Counted from the first letter of the stretch, positions 11,814-20,390 are shown. The stretch is 25,143 bases of DNA from Candidatus Aenigmatarchaeota archaeon (GCA_017610225.1 JAFCCM010000024.1:1-25143), one strand, 5' to 3'. Translations and numbers: made by a program. The notes: generated by a model not told the origin, from the letters alone.

Positions 11814-12497
11814 TTAAACCTCTATAAAATTAAATTTTTTATTTTCATCAAATTCTAAACAAACTTTATTTCTGATTATATCACCGCAATTAATATAACT
11901 AAAGTTAAGTTTATCAACTCTCTTAGGTGTATGTGTGTGACCCATTATAAGATACCTACATTTATCTTTATATTTTTCAACCGCTTCTTTTTCTATATCA
12001 TTAACAAGTTGGTTGAAATATGGTTTATTTTTTTTATTAGAAATCGAATAAAAAAATTCTCTAAATTCTGCTTTTAAATTAAATCTGAAAAGTCTTTCAC
12101 TTATCCAATTTGGAATAAATGCTAATTTTGCAAACCAAGAATATTTAGTAACTAGATCATCAAACTCATCTCCATGAATTATTAAAATATCTTCATCTAT
12201 TAATAACTCATGTAAAACTACTATATCAGGAAATAATTTTTCAATTTCTATTATATGAGGGTCATGATTTCCCATAATAAAATATACAGTTTTTTCTTTT
12301 GATAGTCTATGTAATAATTTAACAAGATCTAAATTAGCTAATAAAATATTATTAAATGAATCTTCCCAAACATCAAATATATCACCATTCAAAACTATAA
12401 TATCATATTTTTCAAGTTTCATCAAATTCATTATCTCGAGTTTTTTATCAACTAAAGGACTTCCTAAATGAATATCTGAAATCACTAACGTTTTCAT
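11814..12497 (-). CDS. Calcineurin-like metallophosphoesterase (LpxH-like)
   Basis: Encodes 227 aa from the ATG at 12497 (RBS AAGGGG; an in-frame TTG lies 6 nt upstream). All metal-binding motifs are present in order: SDIHLGS (D8, H10), LNGDIFD (D39), MGNHD (N77-D79), HGDEFD (H108) and MGHTHTP (H187, H189). Overall order and length resemble UDP-2,3-diacylglucosamine hydrolases of the LpxH type. So it should be a two-metal phosphoesterase or pyrophosphatase; the substrate in a phage is unknown. It sits in the late virion array between a small zinc-type protein and the basic capsid-targeted protein, suggesting a late role such as envelope or nucleotide modification. It lacks a capsid-targeting N-terminus. 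Confidence 0.85.
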   Translation of the reverse strand: MKTLVISDIHLGSPLVDKKLEIMNLMKLEKYDIIVLNGDIFDVWEDSFNNILLANLDLVKLLHRLSKEKTVYFIMGNHDPHIIEIEKLFPDIVVLHELLIDEDILIIHGDEFDDLVTKYSWFAKLAFIPNWISERLFRFNLKAEFREFFYSISNKKNKPYFNQLVNDIEKEAVEKYKDKCRYLIMGHTHTPKRVDKLNFSYINCGDIIRNKVCLEFDENKKFNFIEV

Positions 12498-12507
12498 ATT
12501 CAACCCC

Positions 12508-12774
12508 TTATAATGTTATGTTTCTATTTTTTTTAGATAGATGAATATGCCAATGATTATCTGAATCAGTTATTGTATTATCCAGATATAATCTTGGATA
12601 TTTTTTATCACAGATTTTTAAAAGCTCAACAACTTCTTTACTTGTAATTTTGGTTCGGTGTTCTCTCAAAATAATTATTGGTACAAAATGTTTATTACAT
12701 TTAACTCCAAAAAAATTTTCTGATTCCCATAATTTCTTTTTAACCTTACACATTTTACATTTTAATCTAGCCAT
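12508..12774 (-). CDS. Small CxxC/His-rich protein, 88 aa
   Basis: The RBS GGGAG is 3-4 nt before the ATG. The N-terminal CKMCK (6-10) and Cys26/H29 could bind zinc. The middle has the strand PIIILREHRTKIT and a helix, then DNHWHIHLSKK (about 71-81) with a His-x-His-x-His-like pattern reminiscent of HIT-type active sites, though the rest does not fit a standard HIT protein. It may be a metal- or nucleotide-binding protein. It is encoded just upstream of the metallophosphoesterase. Confidence 0.6.
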   Translation of the reverse strand: MARLKCKMCKVKKKLWESENFFGVKCNKHFVPIIILREHRTKITSKEVVELLKICDKKYPRLYLDNTITDSDNHWHIHLSKKNRNITL

Positions 12775-12781
12775 TTTCTCC

Positions 12782-13126
12782 CTACAATGTTGCTAATTTA
12801 GTTTTCAGTTTATTTATATCTGCTGTTATTTTATTTATTTGTTTATCGACTTTACTTATACATTTTGGAACATTTTTTGACCACTTTTTACAAACAACTT
12901 TAAATTGTTTAATCTCATTAGATGTTTTAACTAATGCTCTAATTTTATATTTAACAAAACATTTTTTTCTTAATGATTTTTCTTCTTTAAAACAATATTT
13001 AGATATCTTTTTATAGTCATAGTATTTTTTATATATTTTGGTTGATAATACAATCACAGGTAGTACAACAAATTCATTTAATTGTTGATTATCTTCTTGA
13101 ATATATTTTAAATAATCATTTACCAT
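12782..13126 (-). CDS. Capsid-targeted internal protein, 114 aa
   Basis: The N-terminus MVNDYLKYIQE then D carries the YLx[YK][VIL]xE signature, predicting cleavage after Glu11. The mature part is Lys/Tyr/Cys-rich and helical (five Cys in all), with a C-terminal coiled-coil-like stretch (SKVDKQINKITADINKLKTK). The start is 2 nt after the upstream stop; the RBS is weak (GGTG). Inferred head-packaged protein; no family recognised. It ends in TAG. Confidence 0.7.
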   Translation of the reverse strand: MVNDYLKYIQEDNQQLNEFVVLPVIVLSTKIYKKYYDYKKISKYCFKEEKSLRKKCFVKYKIRALVKTSNEIKQFKVVCKKWSKNVPKCISKVDKQINKITADINKLKTKLATL

Positions 13127-13128
13127 GA

Positions 13129-14094
13129 TTATACACCTTGATTCATATATTGCTCATAATCCGTTGGTTTATCGATTCCAAGTAATTTCTTTAATGTTTG
13201 TGATATCGCGTTATTTCCATCACCACCAAGCTCAATAGCTTTGTCAATCATAACTTGTTGAACTTTAGGATTTTTCATTCCTACTGATTCCATTAACATA
13301 ACTGGATCGTCTTGGTCTACAACAACATGTTGTTCAATATTTTGTGGTTTTGATATTTGAGGAGTTGAATAGTTGGTTTGGTTTAATCCAGATCTTCTAT
13401 TTTTTAATTCTTGCACTTTTTGCATTATATTAACTGGCTCAGTGTTTATCTGATATGATTCTTTTATCGGAGCTAATGCTGGGTTAACAATAACCTTTTT
13501 AGTTTCAGTTAATGATTTAACATTTTTAATAAGATTGTTAACATTAGAAAATTTATTTTTAATTTTTTGTTCTACTAATTCTTTTCTAGATAATTTTTTT
13601 GGTTGTTTATTTTCTTTAGTAACTTTTTCAGAAGTATATTCTACATTACTTTTAAATCCTTTTTCTTCTAACTTTTCAAATAACATTTCAAGAATTGCTT
13701 CTTTATCTAAAGTATCTTTAGATTTAGATTCTTCTTTTAATTTACCAACAACTTTCTTTTCTGGTTGTCTATTATCTATATTAAAATTTTTAGTTTCCAT
13801 TTTTACTGGAGTTGCTAATTCAAACTGCCCACCCCAAGGATTAATATAAAAACCATTACCAAAGATATCTAATTTACATTCTACAACATCACCATTTTTC
13901 ATACCTCTAGCAACAATTTCTTCTAACGGAGGAACTTCTACAGATACTAAATCTCTTTGAATTTTAACAGGGATGCCGTATTCAACGTCTTCGATTATAA
14001 ATTTTAATGAACCCTGAAGTTCATCATAATTAATCCCCTGTATAGAAACTTCAAATTGAAGCTTTCTTATTTCATCTGTATTTAGTTTAAGCAT
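13129..14094 (-). CDS. Hypothetical virion-region protein, 321 aa
   Basis: The RBS AAGGAT is upstream. Residues 1-105 look like a beta-rich domain (LQFEVSIQGINYDELQG, then KNGDVVECKLDIFGNGFYI). Residues 105-235 are a charged, low-complexity linker rich in Lys, Glu, Asn and Ser. The C-terminal 75 residues are a compact helical segment (MLMESVGMKNPKVQQVMIDK, ending DYEQYMNQGV). Such a structured head plus charged linker could suit a scaffold, core or tail accessory protein. I do not recognise the family, and the assignment to the virion rests on position. Confidence 0.7.
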   Translation of the reverse strand: MLKLNTDEIRKLQFEVSIQGINYDELQGSLKFIIEDVEYGIPVKIQRDLVSVEVPPLEEIVARGMKNGDVVECKLDIFGNGFYINPWGGQFELATPVKMETKNFNIDNRQPEKKVVGKLKEESKSKDTLDKEAILEMLFEKLEEKGFKSNVEYTSEKVTKENKQPKKLSRKELVEQKIKNKFSNVNNLIKNVKSLTETKKVIVNPALAPIKESYQINTEPVNIMQKVQELKNRRSGLNQTNYSTPQISKPQNIEQHVVVDQDDPVMLMESVGMKNPKVQQVMIDKAIELGGDGNNAISQTLKKLLGIDKPTDYEQYMNQGV

Positions 14095-14097
14095 GTT

Positions 14098-14322
14098 TTA
14101 ATCCTTTTGATCAACTATTATTTTAAGAGATTTAACTTTAAATGTTTCCTCTGTAATTGGTTCTTTATTCTCACCTTTTATAATAACGTCGCTAACTATA
14201 ATATGAGGTTTTGGTAACTCTTCGTCTCGTCTAACTAAACCTGCTCCTCCAGAACCACTACCAAGTGGAACATCTGCAAAAGGAGTTATAAATCCTTTTG
14301 TTACCATTGATAAACCGTGCAT
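14098..14322 (-). CDS. Small virion-region protein, 74 aa
   Basis: The ATG overlaps the upstream TAA by 1 nt (TAATG), with GGAG in front. A flexible Gly/Ser segment (PLGSGSGGAGLVRRDEELPK, about 19-38) is followed by beta-like strands, HIIVSDVIIKG and KSLKIIVDQ. It is tightly coupled to the Ig-like protein gene upstream and is probably a minor structural component. Confidence 0.65.
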   Translation of the reverse strand: MHGLSMVTKGFITPFADVPLGSGSGGAGLVRRDEELPKPHIIVSDVIIKGENKEPITEETFKVKSLKIIVDQKD

Positions 14323-14831
14323 TATAATTTCTCCATTTTATATGATGTCATTGTAATTCCACTATATACTGCTGTCATTATATAAGTTTCTAATACATTA
14401 TTATCTGTACCAACTGATGTATTATTCGTATATATTCTAACCCTTGATGAAGTTAAATTATTAGCTCCATCATATACAGTTTGATCAACAGCGAAGTTCT
14501 CTTGAACTAACCCAAGAACTTTTTGAAGCATTAATGCAATACTATCAAAATCATTTGAGAATACTTGAATTGTATTAGTTTTGCCCCATGGAAAATAAGT
14601 ATTATGATAAGCAGCTAACATCCAATTACCAACTTGATTTGGAGTAAACATAACTCTATAATGTCCATGACCTAATTCTATAAAAGTAACAGAAGTAGAA
14701 TCCTCTACATTAGAAGGATTAAATAAATGAGAACTAAACTCACTTAATGGAATCCCACTTACTAGATTATTAGAAACATCTAATACAGAAAATTCTTCTT
14801 TTACTTCCTCACCAAGTTTTCCAAGAATCAT
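14322..14831 (-). CDS. Putative phage structural protein with beta-sandwich fold
   Basis: Encodes 169 aa. The N-terminal half is beta-rich with the stretch ELGHGHYRVMFTPNQVGNWM (about 52-71) followed by YFPWGKTNTIQVFSNDFDSI. I remember this GHGHYR-x2-FTPN / NxFD pattern from proteins in phage structural regions, where it looks like an Ig-like or adaptor domain. The C-terminal half has another set of beta strands (SSRVRIYTNNTSVGTDNNV and beyond). It is probably a tail or capsid accessory protein. It is coupled to the 74-aa gene downstream and starts 5 nt after the peptidase-like gene. Confidence 0.65.
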   Translation of the reverse strand: MILGKLGEEVKEEFSVLDVSNNLVSGIPLSEFSSHLFNPSNVEDSTSVTFIELGHGHYRVMFTPNQVGNWMLAAYHNTYFPWGKTNTIQVFSNDFDSIALMLQKVLGLVQENFAVDQTVYDGANNLTSSRVRIYTNNTSVGTDNNVLETYIMTAVYSGITMTSYKMEKL

Positions 14832-14836
14832 TATTA

Positions 14837-15397
14837 TTATCCTCTTTGATATTTTACTTCAAATATTGTTTTATCGAGAGATAAGAAATCATCAGGCATA
14901 ATATAATTTTTTTTTATTCTATCCATTTTAGGACGATTAAAAATATCATTTATAAATTCTGTACAAGAAAATTCTTTTCCATCTGAAAAATCAAAATCAA
15001 AGTCGTATTCAATACCTTGTTTATAATAAGTAGCAGCTTTTTTGATCGCTATTTTATTAATTTGTTCATCATTGCACCTGATGATTGCTACTTCATCACA
15101 GCGACAGAATGTTAGAATATCTTGTTTATCAATACCATCTCCAAGCATATGAACAATCTTTTCATTACCTATATAAATAGCTGCATGAGTATAATGACCA
15201 GGAATCATTAGTCCACTAATATAATGATTATATCTTCTTAATAAAATATCTCCAGGTTTAATAATATTCAAAACATCTCGAACATCTTCACCTTTCATTA
15301 AATAAGATGTATGTCCAAAATTAATAAAAAAAGGATATGGAAAAATTTGAATATTACCGAACCACTTAATTATTGCTGTTTTTATTTTATACCACAT
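14837..15397 (-). CDS. Permuted NlpC/P60 (YiiX/LRAT-like) papain-fold hydrolase
   Basis: Encodes 186 aa; the RBS AAGGAG is 5-6 nt upstream. The sequence IKPGDILLRRY (46-56), the His motif GHYTHAAIYIG (67-77) and later EFSCTEFIND (142-151) give the His-then-Cys order typical of circularly permuted NlpC/P60 proteins of the YiiX type. H71 and C145 are the likely catalytic pair. Members cleave amide or ester bonds in peptidoglycan stems or act on lipids. In a phage virion array it probably serves cell-wall penetration or is part of the baseplate or tail. A short hydrophobic, aromatic N-terminus (about 10-34) precedes the domain. Confidence 0.8.
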   Translation of the reverse strand: MWYKIKTAIIKWFGNIQIFPYPFFINFGHTSYLMKGEDVRDVLNIIKPGDILLRRYNHYISGLMIPGHYTHAAIYIGNEKIVHMLGDGIDKQDILTFCRCDEVAIIRCNDEQINKIAIKKAATYYKQGIEYDFDFDFSDGKEFSCTEFINDIFNRPKMDRIKKNYIMPDDFLSLDKTIFEVKYQRG

Positions 15398-15407
15398 ATT
15401 AATCTCC

Positions 15408-16292
15408 TTATACTGATGAATTTCTATGCATACACATTAAACAAGCAACCGCCCACTTATGATCATCAACAGATTCATTAGTATCTGCAATCATTTTTAA
15501 TCTCATTCCGTGTCCCATTTGATCTGTATCAGATGAATTTAATGCTAAAAATCCATTACCTAATAAAGGCATATGATTTAGAAATCTAGCAAATGTTATT
15601 TCAACTGAAAACATATTATATCTTCCATTGCCAGTAGGAGCAGCTGTTATATTTTCATATAATTTAGTTGATGAATTATAATCAGCATTCCAAAATGCTG
15701 TAGGCGCTTCTCCTAAATCATTATCTGGCATATAAATTAAACCAGCATTTGGATTTGTTATATCTGATGTTATATCAAATGTTCCATCCCCAGCTGCAGG
15801 TATAACCATATAACCATCATATAGATTATAATTAGTATTTGTACCAGCTTGCCCAGCAGTAACTCTTGAAACCATTTCAAGGGATAATCTATCCATGTCA
15901 CAATCTTTCCAAGTTATATAACCCTCATGTAACCAGGTTTCATTATTAACTATATTAAAATCAATATAAACAGATTCTGGGTTACCTTCTCCTAAATTAT
16001 GTTGAATATCAAATTCTTGGCCGCCGCCCACTTTATGAACATCAGAAGGATCGTCCCCTAAACCTATCCACATAATTCTGGTTCCAAGTTTTCTTGATGT
16101 TTGATGAACTCTTGTTTTACCTGATCTATCTACTGGACCCAAATCTTCTTTTTTTTGTGTTACTACAATTTTATCAGAGTTAATAGTATGTGTATTATTG
16201 TTTGGACAAACAGTTGGTTTCTCAGTCGCCCATACTTTAACCCATGATAATTCTGTTTCACACCAAATTCTATATTTATATAAATTAGCCAT
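15408..16292 (-). CDS. Fibre-like protein with N-terminal CPN module, 294 aa
   Basis: The RBS AGGAG precedes the ATG. Residues 1-45 (YKYRIWCETELSWVKVW, then EKPTVCPNNNTHTINSDKI) are clearly related to the start of the neighbouring 172-aa protein: the shared pattern is YR-x2-C-x-TE, then PTxCPN, then xIN-x-D-x-I. The rest (about 60-294) is beta-rich with many Asn, Gly, Asp and Trp and no other recognised motif. It is probably the receptor-binding or decorating domain of a tail fibre, with the N-terminal module as a common virion-attachment unit. Confidence 0.7.
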   Translation of the reverse strand: MANLYKYRIWCETELSWVKVWATEKPTVCPNNNTHTINSDKIVVTQKKEDLGPVDRSGKTRVHQTSRKLGTRIMWIGLGDDPSDVHKVGGGQEFDIQHNLGEGNPESVYIDFNIVNNETWLHEGYITWKDCDMDRLSLEMVSRVTAGQAGTNTNYNLYDGYMVIPAAGDGTFDITSDITNPNAGLIYMPDNDLGEAPTAFWNADYNSSTKLYENITAAPTGNGRYNMFSVEITFARFLNHMPLLGNGFLALNSSDTDQMGHGMRLKMIADTNESVDDHKWAVACLMCMHRNSSV

Positions 16293-16300
16293 TTAATCTC

Positions 16301-16819
16301 CTATGCAAATTCCATAAAAAAAGTTGATATTTTAGTATGGTATCCGTTTGTTTGAGTCCCACTAGATTTACCATGTATTTCAAACATAACAGAATCCTCT
16401 GGTAAATCAACTGGAGAATTATCAACATGAGTAGTAAATGATTCAGAGGTAACTGTCCATGTTGCTACAAATTTATCATTATCAATATCATATAATCTAT
16501 ACTCTCCCGGATAACTGCTTAAATCAACATTTGCAATTATATTACATGATTTAACTTCACCTAAAGTATCTGTTCCTCTAAATTGAAATTTTCTAATAAC
16601 TTCCCAGTAACTACTATCACATTCATAATAATATTCACCACTATTCCCACCAATAGAAAGTAATATATCTTGACTGGAAACACTATTTGTTATAGCTATA
16701 CTATCATTATTTATAACATGACCAGAGCTATTAGGGCATTCGGTTGGTTCAGAACTCAACCAACCAGTTTCAACCCAAATACCTTCAGTGTCACAAAATA
16801 GTCTATATTTATTATCCAT
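16301..16819 (-). CDS. Fibre-like protein, CPN module plus beta-sandwich module, 172 aa
   Basis: The N-terminal NKYRLFCDTEGIWVETGW and SEPTECPN module is paralogous to the 15408-16292 protein. The C-terminal half (about 80-172) has the pattern FQFRGT, then GEYRLYDIDNDKF, then VMFEIHGK and a terminal strand. It parallels the C-terminal halves of the proteins at 16832 and 17443 (VRLYDQTNNNE and VRLYNVTND). It is thus a recombination of modules found in its neighbours. It ends in TAG, 9 nt before the next ATG. Confidence 0.7.
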   Translation of the reverse strand: MDNKYRLFCDTEGIWVETGWLSSEPTECPNSSGHVINNDSIAITNSVSSQDILLSIGGNSGEYYYECDSSYWEVIRKFQFRGTDTLGEVKSCNIIANVDLSSYPGEYRLYDIDNDKFVATWTVTSESFTTHVDNSPVDLPEDSVMFEIHGKSSGTQTNGYHTKISTFFMEFA

Positions 16820-16831
16820 GTTTATACTCCA

Positions 16832-17443
16832 TTAATATATAGCTGCATAATGTAATCTTGCATCTTTATTTTTTGTACCAGTTTTATATTGCAATTCAAT
16901 TAATGCTGGTTTAGTTGGTATATTATTAAATGTTTCAGTTGATATAATATGTTTTGGAATATTAGTCCAATCAATGGAACATATTTCATTATTATTAGTT
17001 TGATCATATAATCTTACTGTTCCTGTTCCTGCTGATTTTAATGATGCAATTACTGAAAATCTTTGCGGCTTCCAATTAAAAGAACCTTCAAATATGAATG
17101 AAGTTGCTATTGTCCAACTTGTACTTTTACAATAAATATATTCATGTATAGAATGTTCAGTTAAAATAAAATCAACTTTAGTACCGCCACCAATAATAGT
17201 AGCATTATTTTCCAAATCACATGTAGAGAGAGGATTATGAAAAGATATTATTGTGTCTAATTCTTCTTTATCAGAAGTAGACAAATCTCCATCAAAAATT
17301 ACAGTAACACTATTTGTTTTGTATTCTATATTAACACTAGATAAAGCAATAGGAAATCCAAATTCTACAATAACTCTATCTAAACATGTTAGATTAATAC
17401 CATTAATAAAATCATTAGATAAATCATAACTATATATTGTCAT
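16832..17443 (-). CDS. Fibre-like protein with RLYD beta-sandwich C-terminal module, 203 aa
   Basis: The ATG at 17443 overlaps the upstream TAA (TAATG) and has GGAG in front; an in-frame TTG 15 nt upstream is less likely. The N-terminal half (MTIYSYDLSNDFINGINLTC...) is not shared with its neighbours. The C-terminal half (about 115-203) has SFIFEGSFNW, then GTVRLYDQTNNNEIC, then ALIELQYKTG, matching the C-terminal module of the adjacent proteins. It is likely part of a tail fibre or spike set. Confidence 0.7.
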   Translation of the reverse strand: MTIYSYDLSNDFINGINLTCLDRVIVEFGFPIALSSVNIEYKTNSVTVIFDGDLSTSDKEELDTIISFHNPLSTCDLENNATIIGGGTKVDFILTEHSIHEYIYCKSTSWTIATSFIFEGSFNWKPQRFSVIASLKSAGTGTVRLYDQTNNNEICSIDWTNIPKHIISTETFNNIPTKPALIELQYKTGTKNKDARLHYAAIY

Positions 17444-18081
17444 TAGCCTATTCTCCAAAGTGATATATTACAATTTCTTATATTACAAGTAGTACCACTA
17501 AACTGTTTATATTGTATTGAAATAGTTACATCCTCTAGTCCATCAAAATTTATACTTTGATGGGTAGAAAATGAAAACCAGTTTGTATTATTATTAGTTT
17601 GTTGAACGGATTCACTATAAGTAATATCATTCGTTACATTATATAATCTAACCGCTACTTGTTTATTATGATTCAAAGATTGAAAATCTGCATTAGTAAG
17701 AATAAGATATTCTCCTGCATCATTAGTTGTTGTAATTAATAATGTTAATTTATCTATATATGTAAGTGATGTAGTTGATGATATAGCATTTGATTGAAGA
17801 GTTTGAACATTAAATAGTCCTCCTATTTCATCATACGTTATTTCAGCGTTTTTACATTTTAAATATTCTATAGCATCACTAATACTTAAATCATCGGTTC
17901 CATCATTAATAGTAAATGTAGAATTTACTACATTGCTTAGTAAATCTTCCGACACACAAATCTCATTAAAGTCAAATATATCAGAAAAAGTTCTTTGACC
18001 AGAGCCTGGAACCGCAGTCCCCATATCTTCTATGAAGACTGATGCAGCAGTATTGTTCTTTACTATTATAGTATCAGACAT
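17443..18081 (-). CDS. Fibre-like protein with NDGxDDL attachment module, 212 aa
   Basis: Residues 1-80 (IVKNNTAASVFIEDMGTAVP, then SDIFDFNEI, then INDGTDDLSISDAIEYL) are clearly paralogous to the start of the 422-aa protein at 19122 (IIKNAG, VEDLGISIPGASQ, SDQFEYEEI, VNDGVDDLNAANGVLYL). The C-terminal half carries the RLYN/RLYD beta module of its downstream neighbours. The two paralogous N-termini now flank an HNH endonuclease gene, as if the fibre locus had been duplicated or split there. The RBS AAGGA is somewhat distant. Confidence 0.7.
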   Translation of the reverse strand: MSDTIIVKNNTAASVFIEDMGTAVPGSGQRTFSDIFDFNEICVSEDLLSNVVNSTFTINDGTDDLSISDAIEYLKCKNAEITYDEIGGLFNVQTLQSNAISSTTSLTYIDKLTLLITTTNDAGEYLILTNADFQSLNHNKQVAVRLYNVTNDITYSESVQQTNNNTNWFSFSTHQSINFDGLEDVTISIQYKQFSGTTCNIRNCNISLWRIG

Positions 18082-19119
18082 TTATTTACATATCCTTTTA
18101 GCTAAATTTCCTGTAGAACATTCAGTTCCAGTTTTATGACCATATTTGTAATGACATTTTTCACAACAAACAACTCCGAAATCAGGATCAAGTGCAAAAC
18201 CTGGTTCTAATTTCTGTGGTCTTGAATGATGAACTGTATTAGCTGGTTCATCACAATATTCACAATAATAACCATTTCTATTAAATACTTCTTTTCTCCA
18301 AATATTATATTCTTGATTTGTGTATATTTGTTCTTTATTTATTATTTTATTTGGATCAGATTTCATATTAAATAATGGACATTCTTGTTTACATTCATCA
18401 CAACAATAAAAATATGATCCATCATATCCATTTTCAATTTGTCTAATTCTTTCAGATAATTGAGTTTTTGTTGGAGTAAACCACCCACCCTTTTCTTTTG
18501 AATTAGAACATTTATTATTTTTACAATGAACTTGTATTATTTTTTCTTTGTCCGGTTTATATCTCATTTCTTCAACTTTAGAAAATGTTAAATATTTTTT
18601 TTCAATTTTTGAAATAGTATAGGAGTTAACTTTACTTAAATTTTTTCTATGACTAGATGAAAAAAAATTTCCTTTGTTAGCTATAGATATTTTTTGTTTA
18701 GTTTTTTTAGATAATACTTTACCTTTATTTGCTTTACTAATTTTTTCTTTATTTTCTTCACTATGGGTTTGCCCAAACATTGGATTTTTTAATCCAATCA
18801 TTCTTAGGCGTTGTTCTTTTTTTAATTTTTTTGTAGTTTTATATCCATATTTTTCGATCCATGAACGTTTTGCTTTAACACTCAATTTTTTTCTTATAAT
18901 ATTAGCTTTGTAATCACCGTGGATACTAAGTAATGTTCTATTTTTTAAAGAATCACTTATTTTTTTACAATGTAATTTAGTTTTTTTCTTAGCCTTATTT
19001 TTCTTAGAATTTATTTTTCTTAGAGATGGACATTTATTCCAGCTACTTTCACAACACCACTTACCATTTTTAAATTGGTAAGTGGCTTCCCTCCCACACC
19101 CATATTCACATAGTCTCAT
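18082..19119 (-). CDS. HNH homing endonuclease with NUMOD3-type repeats
   Basis: Encodes 345 aa; the RBS is GAGG. The N-terminal zinc motif has CEYGCG (4-9), WCC (21-23) and CP (30-31). NUMOD3-like DNA-binding repeats occur at about 112-155 (NPMFGQTHSEENKEKISKAN, then KTKQKISIANKG). A further Cys cluster (CKNNKC, FYCCDEC) lies in the middle. The C-terminal HNH module (about 275-340) has YYCEYCDEPANTVHHSRP and VVCCEKCHYKYGH. This is a free-standing homing endonuclease inserted between paralogous fibre genes, 1 nt before one and 2 nt after the other. It is expected to cut uninserted alleles and spread by gene conversion. Confidence 0.9.
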   Translation of the reverse strand: MRLCEYGCGREATYQFKNGKWCCESSWNKCPSLRKINSKKNKAKKKTKLHCKKISDSLKNRTLLSIHGDYKANIIRKKLSVKAKRSWIEKYGYKTTKKLKKEQRLRMIGLKNPMFGQTHSEENKEKISKANKGKVLSKKTKQKISIANKGNFFSSSHRKNLSKVNSYTISKIEKKYLTFSKVEEMRYKPDKEKIIQVHCKNNKCSNSKEKGGWFTPTKTQLSERIRQIENGYDGSYFYCCDECKQECPLFNMKSDPNKIINKEQIYTNQEYNIWRKEVFNRNGYYCEYCDEPANTVHHSRPQKLEPGFALDPDFGVVCCEKCHYKYGHKTGTECSTGNLAKRICK

Positions 19120-19121
19120 AT

Positions 19122-20390
19122 TTATCCTCTATAAGCTATTTCAACTATTACTATTGGATCTTCAACTGTTGTTGCATTGTCAGAATATAGTTGCAGGTAA
19201 TCACCAGCACTAATATCAACATTCAATGTATTCAATTGAGAACCTAATGCAGCAGTAACAGGTAATGTTGCAATGTTAGCAGCATTATCATTTGATCTTA
19301 ATCTCATATCAGCAGTACCAGATGTATCTAATTGAGCAGTCATAGAAACTATTACTGCATTTCTTGGAATTCTATATCCAGAATTATTTGAAGCTAAAGC
19401 GCCTGCAGCAAAATTTAGATATTGATTAGAAGTATTTCCTTTTCTGCCAAATGCTAAATAAAGACGTTGCACAGAAATCCATTTACTTCTAGAACTATCA
19501 TAAATAAATAACATACCATCTTTAACTGACATCTGACCCGCAGCTAACCCAGATGTCGGGAGGGCTGATTGTTGAGTTAATTCTAATGGAGCATATGTGC
19601 CACTAGTAGCATCTAATTTAATTGCACCAGTATCAACAGTAACTGTTCTTCCAACTCCTGCTCCTCCTTGATCATAAGCACCATCTAATGAATTAGGTTC
19701 ACCATAATCAATATCAGCGATTTTAACCCAAGTTAATAGAGGAAATTCATATACATATTGAGCTTGTTTTCCATCACCATCATCATTTACTAACACTGCA
19801 TTATTATCAACTGGATCTGCATCTGCATCCCAAGATGAACCGCTCCATTCAAAAATCATATTAGCGGTAGAATCTAAATTAATAACTCTATCTCCAGCAG
19901 CAGGCGCCCCTTGGTCAACCCAACTATCTACAACATATTTATAAAGATGGTCATCATCAGAATCAATAAAGAACATTCCATCAACAGGAGTAGGACCTGC
20001 TGAAGATATTTCTTCTATTATTGCTAAAACAGGATTGATCCAATTTGAAGCGCCAAAGGCAGGAGCGTCTGTAATATTATCCCAATGAACACTTGCTTCA
20101 CCAGATGTTTGTAAGTCTGTTTTTGGATAGAATTTATCTTCAGTTTCTTTAGCATTATAAAGTGTTAAATACAATACTCCATTAGCCGCGTTTAAATCAT
20201 CTACTCCATCATTAACAACTAAGGTTGAATTATTAACCAAAGTTCTAAGATCATCTGAACTAGCAATTTCTTCATATTCAAATTGATCTGATAAAGTAAT
20301 TTGAGAAGCTCCAGGTATTGAGATACCCAAATCTTCTACCATCTGAGCAGATCCAGCATTTTTAATTATTAAAGTCCACATACTAGCCAT
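19122..20390 (-). CDS. Modular tail-fibre-like protein, 422 aa
   Basis: The RBS GGAGGT precedes the ATG. Residues 1-85 form the NDGxDDL module shared with the 17443-18081 protein. The middle (about 100-290) has repeated beta elements typical of fibre shafts and needles (PVDGMFFIDSDDDHLYKYV, NLDSTANMIFEWSGSSWD). The C-terminal 115 residues (YLAFGRKGNTSNQ, then GYRIPRNAVIVSMTAQ, ISAGDYLQLYS, ending VEIAYR) are a beta-sandwich shared with the 20397-20846 protein. It is likely a trimeric fibre with attachment, shaft and tip domains. Confidence 0.75.
   Translation of the reverse strand: MASMWTLIIKNAGSAQMVEDLGISIPGASQITLSDQFEYEEIASSDDLRTLVNNSTLVVNDGVDDLNAANGVLYLTLYNAKETEDKFYPKTDLQTSGEASVHWDNITDAPAFGASNWINPVLAIIEEISSAGPTPVDGMFFIDSDDDHLYKYVVDSWVDQGAPAAGDRVINLDSTANMIFEWSGSSWDADADPVDNNAVLVNDDGDGKQAQYVYEFPLLTWVKIADIDYGEPNSLDGAYDQGGAGVGRTVTVDTGAIKLDATSGTYAPLELTQQSALPTSGLAAGQMSVKDGMLFIYDSSRSKWISVQRLYLAFGRKGNTSNQYLNFAAGALASNNSGYRIPRNAVIVSMTAQLDTSGTADMRLRSNDNAANIATLPVTAALGSQLNTLNVDISAGDYLQLYSDNATTVEDPIVIVEIAYRG

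Noticed and set aside
13535..13849. Plus-strand ORF of 104 aa
   Set aside because: Antisense to the well-supported 321-aa gene, with no RBS and composition mirroring the Lys/Glu-rich linker.
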